Shown piece after piece: positions 1-6,562 of a stretch of DNA of 9,115 nt. Made by a program: the position numbers and the translations under genes. Source of the DNA: Sulfurovum sp. (GTDB taxonomy: Bacteria > Campylobacterota > Campylobacteria > Campylobacterales > Sulfurovaceae); contig QNZW01000110.1 in NCBI GenBank assembly GCA_003978375.1, positions 1-9,115 of the forward strand, in the 5' to 3' direction. The notes below the pieces were generated by a model, which worked only from the letters and a program-made list of their open reading frames with translations, was not told the DNA's origin and ran no database searches. How positions within the stretch are numbered: position 1 is the stretch's first letter; every line of letters starts with the position of its first letter.

Positions 1-381
1 TTGTTGATTAAATTCTACGGCTATAGATTTTAATATTGCAAGTTTTTTATCTTTATCTTTATTATTCCAGTCAATAAATTTTGAGGTTGAACTAATAGTT
101 TGTGTAGTTAATAAAATCAGACTACGATAATAAGATATATCAAATCCATCATCTAGCCAGTTTTTCAAAGTTTTCCAAATATTATGATCCAAATCAGTTA
201 AATCTTTTTGATAATCTTTAACTTCTATCTGCTCGCCATTAGAATTTGTAACGTCACCATATTTTTCAATCCATACTGATTCATTTTCTTGCATTTCAAA
301 ACATTTTTCTAATGCAACTAAAAACTGGTAGATAATTGGTTTAAATGTTTTTGTTGAGTCTTGTGTTAATTTCTCACTCAT
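1..381 (-). CDS. Cap4/DUF4297-like nuclease-domain protein, N-terminal 127 residues (3' end beyond window)
   Basis: The reading frame is open from an ATG at 381 to the window edge, so only the N-terminus is seen. Its pattern is typical of the DUF4297/Cap4 dsDNA endonuclease domain found in CBASS and other phage-defence systems. An aromatic YQFLVALEKCFEM helix (about residues 18-30) is followed by WIEKYGDV (37-44), QIEVKDY (51-57) and LTDLDHNIWKTLKNWL (61-76). E39/D43 and E53-x-K55 fit a PD-(D/E)XK-type metal site. Residues 79-100 (FDISYYRSLILLTTQT) suit the next core strand. The start overlaps the stop of the 63-codon gene upstream (ATGA), and a purine-rich GGAGGGGG lies 8 nt before the ATG, inside that gene. 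The family call is from recalled motif patterns, and the missing C-terminal half would decide the system type. The gene sits about 470 bp from a tRNA 3' end, a usual island location. Confidence 0.6.
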   Translation of the reverse strand, partial: MSEKLTQDSTKTFKPIIYQFLVALEKCFEMQENESVWIEKYGDVTNSNGEQIEVKDYQKDLTDLDHNIWKTLKNWLDDGFDISYYRSLILLTTQTISSTSKFIDWNNKDKDKKLAILKSIAVEFNQQ

Positions 382-569
382 CTATAAATCCCCCTCCACA
401 ACCCAAAATGCCCTTCACAGATATTAGCTGTACCTTCAAACACTTTTTTGTGTTCTGTTATATCTAATCCACTCAGTTTGATAAGTGGCGAGAGCTTGGC
501 GTTATTCTCTGCTAGATTTGGTTGGGGGTCGATAAGTTTGGTGCTAGTGTATGCTTTTGTATATGCCAA
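378..569 (-). CDS. Small 63-residue protein of unknown function, translationally coupled to the nuclease gene
   Basis: I do not recognise this protein. It would start at TTG (567-569), with AAGGGA 6 nt before it, and no ATG or GTG occurs upstream before the in-frame stop near 621-623. The product is soluble and basic, and ends in ICEGHFGLWRGIYR with no membrane segment. Its TGA shares bases with the ATG of the nuclease-like gene (ATGA), and its last codons contain that gene's Shine-Dalgarno. The pair therefore looks like one translationally coupled operon. A TATACT box at 593-598 could drive both. It could be a small accessory, antitoxin-like or middle component of a defence operon, or merely a leader/remnant reading frame. 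The rare start codon keeps confidence moderate. Confidence 0.5.
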   Translation of the reverse strand: MAYTKAYTSTKLIDPQPNLAENNAKLSPLIKLSGLDITEHKKVFEGTANICEGHFGLWRGIYR

Positions 570-592
570 ATTTTTTCCCTTGAATTTAAAGT

Positions 593-598
593 AGTATA
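593..598 (-). promoter_or_regulatory. Candidate -10 box for the small-gene/nuclease operon
   Basis: TATACT on the minus strand (5 of 6 to TATAAT) lies about 24 nt before the TTG start, giving a predicted leader of roughly 17 nt. No clear -35 is seen, which is usual for sigma-70 promoters in Campylobacterota. Confidence 0.35.
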
Positions 599-641
599 TT
601 TTAGCATAAAAATTGTAGAGTTATTGATTCTTCAAACAAAC

Positions 642-716
642 TTACCAATACAATATATAGACACCTCTAATTTGATGTGCATCTAGTTTGTTTTTTATAA
701 TTGGCGTGATTTTCAT
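642..716 (-). pseudogene. 24-codon fragment resembling the N-terminus of a tyrosine integrase (tentative)
   Basis: An ATG at 714-716 opens a 24-codon frame reading MKITPIIKNKLDAHQIRGVY... and ending TAA. GGAGG lies at 730-734, a rather long 13 nt away. The opening resembles the start of phage/island integrases, which often run MKIxPxxKNKxDxxGxxxIYI. The gene would lie next to the tRNA-Met 3' end and read away from it, exactly where an island integrase usually sits. I see no continuation of an integrase in the other frames, so if this reading is right the rest was deleted. A chance short ORF is a serious alternative. Confidence 0.3.
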
Positions 717-852
717 TGATATGTTTAAGCCTCCACTATTTTTTATCTTTTGCTGTAATAGAATGAATACCTATTCTACTAGATAGATAAAAGAGTATTA
801 AGCTCATATGTCAAGATTAGTTGGATTTTAGTGGATTGTATTTGGTGTGAAG
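717..852. other. Gene-free spacer between tRNA-Met and the accessory genes
   Basis: No supported gene is seen here. It contains a weak hairpin (TAGAAT at 759-764 pairing with ATTCTA at 773-778, 8-nt loop) without a T-tract on either side, so it is not a convincing terminator. I found no second copy of the tRNA 3' end that would mark an attachment-site repeat within the window. Confidence 0.5.
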
Positions 853-929
853 TGGTGGGTCGGGGGAGACTCGAACTCCCGACCACTCGGTTATGAGCCG
901 AGTGCTCTAACCAACTGAGCTACCGACCC
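853..929 (-). tRNA. tRNA-Met (CAT), elongator type
   Basis: The minus strand folds into a complete 77-nt cloverleaf. The acceptor stem is GGGTCGG/CCGACCC with A73 and an encoded CCA. The D-arm is GCTC/GAGC with an AGTTGGTTA loop. The anticodon stem is CTCGG/CCGAG with loop CTCATAA (anticodon CAT at 893-895). The variable loop is TGGTC, and the T-arm is GGGAG/CTCCC with loop TTCGAGT. A perfect first acceptor pair (G1-C72) excludes the initiator type. A CAT anticodon could also be tRNA-Ile2 read after lysidine modification by TilS; the U4-A69 pair favours elongator Met, but C5-G68 keeps Ile2 possible. The 5' end lies 4 nt after the rodA stop, so the tRNA is probably processed from a rodA-tRNA transcript. 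Confidence 0.93.
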
Positions 930-933
930 TTGG

Positions 934-2076
934 TTATTGAAAATCATTTTGAGCAATCATAGTGATTTTCGAGTCAGAAGTATATCTACTGTAGTCTTTA
1001 AAAGCAATTAAATTTTGCAAAATTCCAAAAATTATTGCAAATATAATAAAGGACGTCCCTCCATGACTAAACATAGGAAGTGGTAGCCCCACAACTGGGG
1101 CAAGTCCTATCACCATATAGATATTGACACCCATATAAACAAAAATCAAAAATGCCAAGCCTGAAGCAAAGACTTTTATAAGATAATCCGTGGCATATTT
1201 ACTAGAGATATAGAGTAAATTAAAAATCAAAAGCATATATAACACTATCACTGTTATCATGCCTTTAAAGCCAAAACGTTCTCCTAGATACGCAAAAATA
1301 AAATCCGTAGAAGAGACAGGCAAAAACTTTAATTGTGTTTGGGTTGCTTCTTCTTTAGGTTTGCCCTCAAGTCCACCTGATCCTATCGCAATCAGTGCCT
1401 GTTTGACATGGTAACTTGGTTTTCCTACAAAATCAGTAATACGCTTTTTTTGATAAGGTTTAAGATGTCCATATAAAAATGGTGCAGCCAATCCTAAAAC
1501 AATAGCAAGCGTTACCCATATCTTCCAATTCACGCCCACAATAAATAAAATACCATATCCTGTAATTAACAAAACAAGTGCCGTACCAAGATCTGGCTCT
1601 TTAGCAATAAGAAGAAAAGGAACAACAATAACCAAAGAGAGCTTGATAAACATCAATACCCCATATCCTTTTTCATCTGGGGGATTGCGACTGATTAAAA
1701 ATGCCAACATCATCATCACAGATACTTTGATAAACTCTGAAGGCTGAATCGTAAGTCCTATCCCTGGTATCTCTATCCATCTTTGTGCACCAAGTATGGT
1801 TTTACCCACAAATTCCACAGCAACAAGCAATCCAAGATTTACAAGATAAAAGATAGGCACAAACCACCAAATAATTTGTCTCCATGGGATAAATGTCACC
1901 ATAAAAAATGCAATTGATGCAATCACATAATAGATCATTTGTTTATTAAAAAGCTGTGGATTTATCTCATTAACCAAATAAGAAGAGATAAGGAACAGTG
2001 GTATCAGTTGAAGCATCAAAAGATAAGAAAAATGTTTAAAAATATTTTTATCAAAATCAAACCATGATTCCATCAT
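934..2076 (-). CDS. rodA: Rod-shape-determining protein RodA (SEDS peptidoglycan glycosyltransferase)
   Basis: RodA polymerises lipid II into glycan strands in the inner membrane, working with a class B penicillin-binding protein in the elongasome. The 380-residue protein is almost wholly hydrophobic, with about ten membrane helices. SEDS motifs are present in order: GAQRWI (96-101), QPSEFIK (111-117), KEPDLGTA (159-166), YQKKRI (208-213), SSTDFIFAYLGERFGF (255-270) carrying the presumed catalytic Asp258, and PMFSHGGTS (334-342). The N-terminus WFDFDKNIFKHF and the length favour RodA over FtsW or SpoVE. There are two adjacent ATG codons at 2071-2076; AGGA lies 7 nt before the first, which is preferred. 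A TATAAT lies just upstream on the same strand. The gene is divergent from pgeF, another cell-wall gene, and runs straight into tRNA-Met. Confidence 0.93.
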   Translation of the reverse strand: MMESWFDFDKNIFKHFSYLLMLQLIPLFLISSYLVNEINPQLFNKQMIYYVIASIAFFMVTFIPWRQIIWWFVPIFYLVNLGLLVAVEFVGKTILGAQRWIEIPGIGLTIQPSEFIKVSVMMMLAFLISRNPPDEKGYGVLMFIKLSLVIVVPFLLIAKEPDLGTALVLLITGYGILFIVGVNWKIWVTLAIVLGLAAPFLYGHLKPYQKKRITDFVGKPSYHVKQALIAIGSGGLEGKPKEEATQTQLKFLPVSSTDFIFAYLGERFGFKGMITVIVLYMLLIFNLLYISSKYATDYLIKVFASGLAFLIFVYMGVNIYMVIGLAPVVGLPLPMFSHGGTSFIIFAIIFGILQNLIAFKDYSRYTSDSKITMIAQNDFQ

Positions 2077-2101
2077 ATAATAATCCTAATATTTTTTGGA
2101 T

Positions 2102-2107
2102 ATTATA
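2102..2107 (-). promoter_or_regulatory. Candidate -10 box of rodA(-tRNA-Met)
   Basis: A perfect TATAAT on the minus strand lies 26 nt before the rodA ATG in the 53-bp divergent gap with pgeF. A loose TTGTTT lies 15 nt upstream of it. The predicted start site is near 2095, leaving AGGA in a short leader. Confidence 0.4.
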
Positions 2108-2129
2108 TCTATAAAAGGATATAAACAAC

Positions 2130-2900
2130 ATGATTGATTTTTATAGATTTTCTCATTTGTCGGCTTGTCCGACATTGGCACATGCTGTAAGCACTAAATC
2201 CAAAACTTTTCCTTATCATTTTAGTTTAGCACTCCATACCAATGAAGAAAAACAATCAATTATTCAAAACAGAACTTTATTGGCAAATGCATTTGATACT
2301 TCTCATGATTTAGATTTTGTTCTAGCCCATCAAACCCATAGCGATCATATACACATTGTTAAGCAAAAAAGGAGTCAAGGATGGGAAGATTTAGACGATG
2401 CCATACAAGATTGTGATGCACTCATTACAGATATTCCACACATTGCACTTTGTATCCTCACAGCTGATTGTGTACCTATATTACTTTATGATACAAAGAA
2501 AAAAGTCATTGCAGCTATCCATGCTGGTTGGAAAGGCACACAAAGTGAAATTGCTTATAAAACTGTTCGCAAAATGCAACAACACTATGGCTCTAACCCC
2601 AAAGATATTTTGGCTGGTATTGCACCATCTATTGGAAAATGTTGTTACGAAGTAGACCAAAATGTGGCACAACACTTTTTTCATATCCCTAAAAGTTCGA
2701 CACCAATAGGTGACAAATATATGCTCGATTTACCTTATATCAACCAAACACAGCTTCTTAGGGCTGGGGTGCAAAAGAGACATATTAAAATGAGTCACAT
2801 CTGTACTGCTTGTGAGGTAGAACAGTTTTTTTCTTACCGAAAAGAGCATGGTTGTAGTGGTAGGTTTATGAGTATCATATCACTTCTACCAAAACCCTAG
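2130..2900 (+). CDS. pgeF: PgeF (YfiH) family protein, peptidoglycan editing factor / multicopper polyphenol oxidase-like domain
   Basis: This is a 256-residue member of the YfiH/DUF152 'laccase domain' family. E. coli PgeF corrects peptidoglycan precursors that carry L-serine instead of L-alanine; relatives have been assigned purine nucleoside phosphorylase or phenol oxidase activity, so the chemistry here is not settled. The metal triad is visible: H70 in AHQTH, C114 in TADCVPILLYD and H131 in AIHAGWKG. Other family signatures are IAPSIGKCCYEV (164-175) and the C-terminal CTACEVEQFFSYRKEHGCSGRF-type block (225-246, here split by extra residues of no clear note). AAGGA lies 10 nt before the ATG. 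The gene is divergent from rodA and ends 2 bp from the convergent membrane-protein gene. Length is normal for the family. Confidence 0.9.
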   Translation: MIDFYRFSHLSACPTLAHAVSTKSKTFPYHFSLALHTNEEKQSIIQNRTLLANAFDTSHDLDFVLAHQTHSDHIHIVKQKRSQGWEDLDDAIQDCDALITDIPHIALCILTADCVPILLYDTKKKVIAAIHAGWKGTQSEIAYKTVRKMQQHYGSNPKDILAGIAPSIGKCCYEVDQNVAQHFFHIPKSSTPIGDKYMLDLPYINQTQLLRAGVQKRHIKMSHICTACEVEQFFSYRKEHGCSGRFMSIISLLPKP

Positions 2901-2902
2901 GA

Positions 2903-3328
2903 TTAACCTTTTATGGCATAAACAAGCGCAAACGCCAATGCTGTTGCCATCATAAACACTGAACCATACATAAATGAAGAAATAAGCTTGATAATAGGTT
3001 GAAATCTCCACTTAACAAGTAGTATGGTCAAAGACCCCAAAAGAGATGTGATAAATGTATAGCTTAATATCTCTGACAATCCAAAATGATGAGGGATATA
3101 GACATAATTAGCCAAAATCACAGCAAAAAGAAAAATAGCAATAAAAAAGTAACTAAGATACTTCACCGTCTGATACTCTGCAAAGAATTTAGAGATATCT
3201 ACCTCTTCTTCAACAATAAGTTTTATATCAGAAAGATCCGAATTTTTAAGTGATTTTTCTTCACAGATAAAAAATATACCCAAACTATAAAATAATCCTA
3301 CACCAATAGCAATCATAACTGTACCCAT
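2903..3328 (-). CDS. Uncharacterised four-helix membrane protein (141 residues)
   Basis: I cannot assign a family. The protein begins with a hydrophobic helix (about 2-21, MIAIGVGLFYSLGIFFIC), then has a charged, acidic stretch (23-55, with IVEEEVDI). Three more membrane helices follow at about 57-76, 84-105 and 115-138. The compact layout suggests a small inner-membrane protein with one roughly 30-residue soluble loop. The ATG has AAGGAA 7 nt upstream, and no better start exists. The 22-bp palindrome at 3338-3359 sits directly over the leader, so expression is probably under repressor control. It is convergent with pgeF (2-bp gap), and the next minus-strand gene upstream is 82 bp away, so it likely has its own promoter. 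Confidence 0.8.
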   Translation of the reverse strand: MGTVMIAIGVGLFYSLGIFFICEEKSLKNSDLSDIKLIVEEEVDISKFFAEYQTVKYLSYFFIAIFLFAVILANYVYIPHHFGLSEILSYTFITSLLGSLTILLVKWRFQPIIKLISSFMYGSVFMMATALAFALVYAIKG

Positions 3329-3337
3329 ATCAATTCC

Positions 3338-3359
3338 TTTAGTTTAAATTTGAACTAAA
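3338..3359. promoter_or_regulatory. 22-bp near-perfect palindrome, candidate operator
   Basis: The half-sites TTTAGTTTAAA and TTTGAACTAAA are reverse complements with one mismatch and no spacer. The element begins 10 bp before the start codon, overlapping the Shine-Dalgarno AAGGAA (3335-3340), and covers the start site predicted from the TACAAT box at 3362-3367. This is the layout of a repressor site. The TTAG...CTAA ends are similar to MarR/SlyA-type operators, but the regulator is not identifiable from this window. Confidence 0.5.
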
Positions 3360-3361
3360 GT

Positions 3362-3367
3362 ATTGTA
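3362..3367 (-). promoter_or_regulatory. Candidate -10 box for the membrane-protein gene
   Basis: TACAAT on the minus strand predicts a start site near 3355, inside the palindrome, with a leader of about 27 nt to the ATG at 3328. The surrounding AT-rich sequence also offers weaker boxes. Confidence 0.35.
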
Positions 3368-3410
3368 ACGTATAATAATTTAATATTAGTTTTAATTATA
3401 AATTAATATT

Positions 3411-3740
3411 TTATATTGTTTTGTTTTCTTCTGTTGTTGGGATTACTGAAGTGTTATTATCAGTTACATTAGTCTCTATTGTATTTTCTGAGTCAAATTC
3501 TTTTTTGCTTTCGTCTACTTTTTTACAGAAAATTTTTTTTCTTTGTTTATACGATGCGAGCGTTGTGGCTGCTAAAAAATCATTTCTCATGTTTTTTTCA
3601 TACGTATTCACTTTTTTGGTAAAAAGTTTACAAAGTCTCTCATTTTCAAGATATTCGGCTTTGTCAATTTCTGCTGATTCATTGAAAAACCCAGCCACAG
3701 AAAATGAAATAAAAAACAGGTTTAAAATCATTAGTTTCAT
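3411..3740 (-). CDS. Small secreted two-cysteine protein of unknown function (109 residues)
   Basis: No family is recognised. A signal-peptide-like N-terminus (MKLMILNLFFISFSVAG, 1-17) is followed by a charged helical region. This region holds the only two cysteines, C37 in ERLCKLF and C72 in KKIFCKK, about 35 residues apart and flanked by lysines and aromatics. That spacing suits a disulfide-linked helical hairpin in the periplasm. Residues 82-109 are a low-complexity Asn/Thr/Glu tail. The ATG has AAGGAT 7 nt upstream and a TATAAT at 3760-3765. These signals make this strand preferable to the open frame on the plus strand across the same DNA. A periplasmic or adhesin-type helper role would be speculation. 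Confidence 0.7.
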   Translation of the reverse strand: MKLMILNLFFISFSVAGFFNESAEIDKAEYLENERLCKLFTKKVNTYEKNMRNDFLAATTLASYKQRKKIFCKKVDESKKEFDSENTIETNVTDNNTSVIPTTEENKTI

Positions 3741-3759
3741 CGTTAAATCCTTTTATACC

Positions 3760-3765
3760 ATTATA
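3760..3765 (-). promoter_or_regulatory. -10 box of the secreted two-cysteine protein gene
   Basis: A perfect TATAAT (ACTATAATGG context) on the minus strand lies about 20 nt upstream of the ATG. It predicts a start site near 3753 and a leader that retains AAGGAT. Confidence 0.5.
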
Positions 3766-3838
3766 GTAAAAAGAGACTTAAATTGATGATATTTAATAAG
3801 TAAATAAAATTATAGGAAAGTATTTTCATAAAATAAAT

Positions 3839-3869
3839 TGAATACTTACAAAGCGTATGTAAGTATTCA
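3839..3869 (-). terminator. Hairpin downstream of acnB, probable terminator
   Basis: TGAATACTTACA (3839-3850) pairs perfectly with TGTAAGTATTCA (3858-3869) around a 7-nt loop. On the acnB strand it begins 16 nt after the stop codon and is followed by a U-rich CAATTTATTTTA. The stem is AT-rich and the U-run is interrupted, so termination may be leaky. Confidence 0.6.
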
Positions 3870-3885
3870 TCATTGCGCTAGTTGA

Positions 3886-6442
3886 CTATTCAACCATCGC
3901 TTCAAGATCTTCTTTGGAAACTTTGTTAAAGTTTAGGTATCTATAGACATCATCTGACATCTCTGGTTTAATTTTGTTTGGTACGATTTCCATATATTCT
4001 GCTGCTGTTGGCAATTTACCTTTTAGTGCAACGACGGCTGCAAGTTCTGCTGAGCCCAAGTAAACCTGAGAATTTTTACCAAGACGGTTGTCAAAGTTTC
4101 TAGTACTTGTACTAAACACATACGCACCCTCACCTACGGATGCTTGATTCCCCATACACAATGAACATCCTGGTATCTCTGTTCTTGCACCTGCCATACC
4201 AAAGACAGAATAGTACCCTTCTTCTTGAAGTGTTTTTTCATCCATTTTGGTTGGAGGACATACCCATAGTTTTGTAGGGACTTTTCCTTCGCCTCTAAGC
4301 ACTTCGCCCAAAGCCCTAAAAAGACCTATATTTGTCATACACGAACCTACAAATACTTCATCAATATTCATCTCTAACCCTGCTTCATGAATTTCGGTCA
4401 ATGTTTTTACATCATCTGGGTCATTAGGACAAGCTAGGATTGGCTCTTTGATCTGATCCATGTCAATCTCAATCACTGCTGCATACTCAGCATCTTTGTC
4501 TGCTTCAAGCAGTGTTGGATTTTTGATCCATGCTTTCATCTTGTCTGCACGTCTTTGAAGGGTTGCTTTGTCTTCATAACCCTGAGCAATAAGCTCTTCA
4601 ATAAGCACAATATTTGACTCTAGGTACTCAATGATAGGCTCTTTGTTAAGCTTTACTGTACATGCTGCTGCACTTCGCTCTGCTGAAGCATCAGAAAGTT
4701 CAAATGCTTGTTCACATTTTAGGTCTTCAAGCCCCTCTATCTCAAGCACACGTCCTGCAAAGATATTTTTTTTACCTTTCTTCTCGACAGTCAAAAGACC
4801 ATCTTTGATTGCTTGATGAGGAATGGCATTGACCATATCACGCAGTGTAATCCCTGGTTGCATTTTACCTTTGAATCTTACAAGCACAGACTCTGGCATC
4901 GTTAGTGGCATCATACCCGTAACTCCGGCAAAAGCAACCAAGCCTGAACCAGCAGGAAATGAGATACCTATAGGGAAACGCGTATGGCTATCTCCACCTG
5001 TACCAACTGTGTCTGGAAGACACATTCTATTGAGCCATGAGTGGATTACTCCATCTCCTGGTCTCAAAATAAAGCCTTTTCTCTCTGTCCAAAATTTTGG
5101 AAGAGTATGCTGTAATTCAATGTCTGATGGTTTTGGATAGGCTGCTGTATGACAAAATGATTGCAATACAAAATCTGCCCCAAAGTTAAGTGCTGCGAGT
5201 TCTTTAATCTCATCTCTTGTCATAGGTCCAGTAGTGTCTTGACTTCCGACTGTTGTACACACTGGCTCACAATAGACACCTGGTTTGACACCCTCGATAC
5301 CACATGCCTTACCCACCATCTTTTGTGCAAGGGTATATCCTTTGCCATTATCATTAGGTTGTGAAGGTGCTAAAAATGCATCTGATGCACCTAAACCAAG
5401 TGCTTCTCTGGCTTTAGCAGTAAGTCCCTTCCCTATAATCAATGGAATACGACCCCCTGCTCTCATCTCATCGGTCAGTGTATTTGGCTCTAGGGTAAAT
5501 TCTGAAACCACTTTACCCTCTTTTTCAATCACACCTTCATAAGGCTTAATCGTAATCACGTCACCTGTTTCAAGCTGTGCTACAGGTGCTTGTATAGGAA
5601 GACATCCACTATCTTCTGCTGTATTAAAGAAAATAGGAGCAATAATATCACCTATGACCACACCTCCGGTTCTTTTCCCTGGAATATATGGTATATCTCT
5701 ACCCATGTGCCACTGGACTGAATTAATGCCTGATTTTCTCGAACTTCCTGTTCCTACTACCTCACCAACATAGGCAAGTGGATGTCCTTTTTCTTTTAGT
5801 TTTGCCATGGTCTCTAACGGCTTGTCCATTCTTGACTGCAAAAAAGAGTTTGCATGCAAAGGAATATCTGCTCTTGTAAATGCTTCTGAAGCTGGAGAGA
5901 GGTCATCTGTGTTTGTCTCTCCTGGGATTTTATAGACAGTGACTGTAATCTCTTTTTCTAACGCTGGTTTATTGGTAAACCACTCAGCATTTGCCCAAGA
6001 CTCTACGACCTCTTTGGCTTTGGCATTGCCATTGTCCATCAATGTTTTCACATCATTAAATGCATCATAAACAAGCAATGTATTTTTAAGTTGTGTCGCT
6101 GCTTCGTTGGCAACTTCACCATCAATTTTGAGTGCCTCTACAAGTGGTGTTACATTAAAACCACCTAACATTGTCCCTAAAATTTTACACGCTTTTACAG
6201 GGTCAATCACATCACATTTTGTGTTACCTTGTACCACATCATTTAAAAATGCAGCTTTGACATAGGCAGCATCATCTACACCAGCAGGTACTTTGTTTTC
6301 AAACATATCCATAGCATATGCTTCATCAACAATCGGTGATGCTTTGAGTAATTCTACAAGCTGTGCTGTCTGATCTGCTGTAAGTGCGAGTGGGCTCTGC
6401 ACGCTGTGCGGTATGTGCTTTATATTCTTCAATTAAGGCCAT
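3886..6442 (-). CDS. acnB: Aconitate hydratase B, with a frame disruption near codon 17
   Basis: AcnB isomerises citrate and isocitrate (and handles 2-methyl-cis-aconitate) with a [4Fe-4S] cluster in the cytosol, in the oxidative or reductive TCA cycle. The open frame from 6432 gives 848 residues: a HEAT-like N-terminal domain, a swivel domain with [10 protein letters not shown] (225-234), and the catalytic domains with GGDSHTRF (479-486). Cluster cysteines are C698 (GSCMTNIG), C756 and C759 (PGCSLCMGN). That frame begins only at TTG with no ribosome site and a non-homologous [13 protein letters not shown] start. The natural start is ATG 6440-6442, with AGGAG 6 nt upstream. It encodes [16 protein letters not shown], typical of AcnB, but that frame meets TGA at 6326-6328. 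Dropping one C from the CCC at 6392-6394 joins the two as ...[12 protein letters not shown]..., giving 851 residues. The rest is intact and full-length. Confidence 0.93.
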
Positions 6443-6448
6443 AATGGT

Positions 6449-6453
6449 CTCCT
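6449..6453 (-). promoter_or_regulatory. Ribosome-binding site that fixes the ancestral acnB start
   Basis: AGGAG on the minus strand lies 6 nt before ATG 6440-6442 (AGGAGACCATTATG). No comparable site precedes the TTG at 6430-6432. This places the true start upstream, in a different frame from most of acnB. Confidence 0.8.
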
Positions 6454-6477
6454 ATTAATTTATAATTTTGTTAAGTG

Positions 6478-6483
6478 ATAATA
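6478..6483 (-). promoter_or_regulatory. Candidate -10 box of acnB
   Basis: TATTAT on the minus strand (GCTATTATCAC context) predicts a start site near 6471 and a leader of about 29 nt that keeps the Shine-Dalgarno. No convincing -35 is seen; a closer TATAAA would start inside the ribosome site and is less likely. Confidence 0.3.
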
Positions 6484-6562
6484 GCAAAAAATTGGTTTAA
6501 AGGTCTTGCCATAAGATAAAGGGATGAAAGAGATAATTCTTATGTATCGGATAGTTACAACA

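Noticed and set aside
518..541. GGTTGGGGGTCGATAAG as a degenerate copy of the tRNA-Met 3' end (attachment repeat)
   Set aside because: The match to TGGTGGGTCGGGGG is short and gapped, and it lies inside an open frame. It is not enough for an att site.
2398..2684. Open frames on both strands inside pgeF
   Set aside because: They overlap conserved family motifs of pgeF in other frames and have no independent signals.
3421..3786. Plus-strand 121-codon open frame with hydrophobic product
   Set aside because: It lies antisense to the secreted two-cysteine gene, which has a Shine-Dalgarno, promoter and signal peptide. The hydrophobicity is the complement of a Lys/Glu-rich coding strand.
4631..5542. 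Several plus-strand open frames of 61-105 codons within acnB
   Set aside because: All are antisense shadows of a highly conserved enzyme gene, without ribosome sites or recognisable products.
6430..6432. TTG as the true acnB start
   Set aside because: There is no ribosome site, the first 13 residues do not resemble AcnB, and a properly spaced AGGAG-ATG lies upstream encoding an AcnB-like N-terminus.
6510..6544. Inverted repeat CATAAGA/TCTTATG between alkC and acnB
   Set aside because: A 7-bp stem with a 21-nt loop and the T-run about 20 nt away is too weak to call a terminator.
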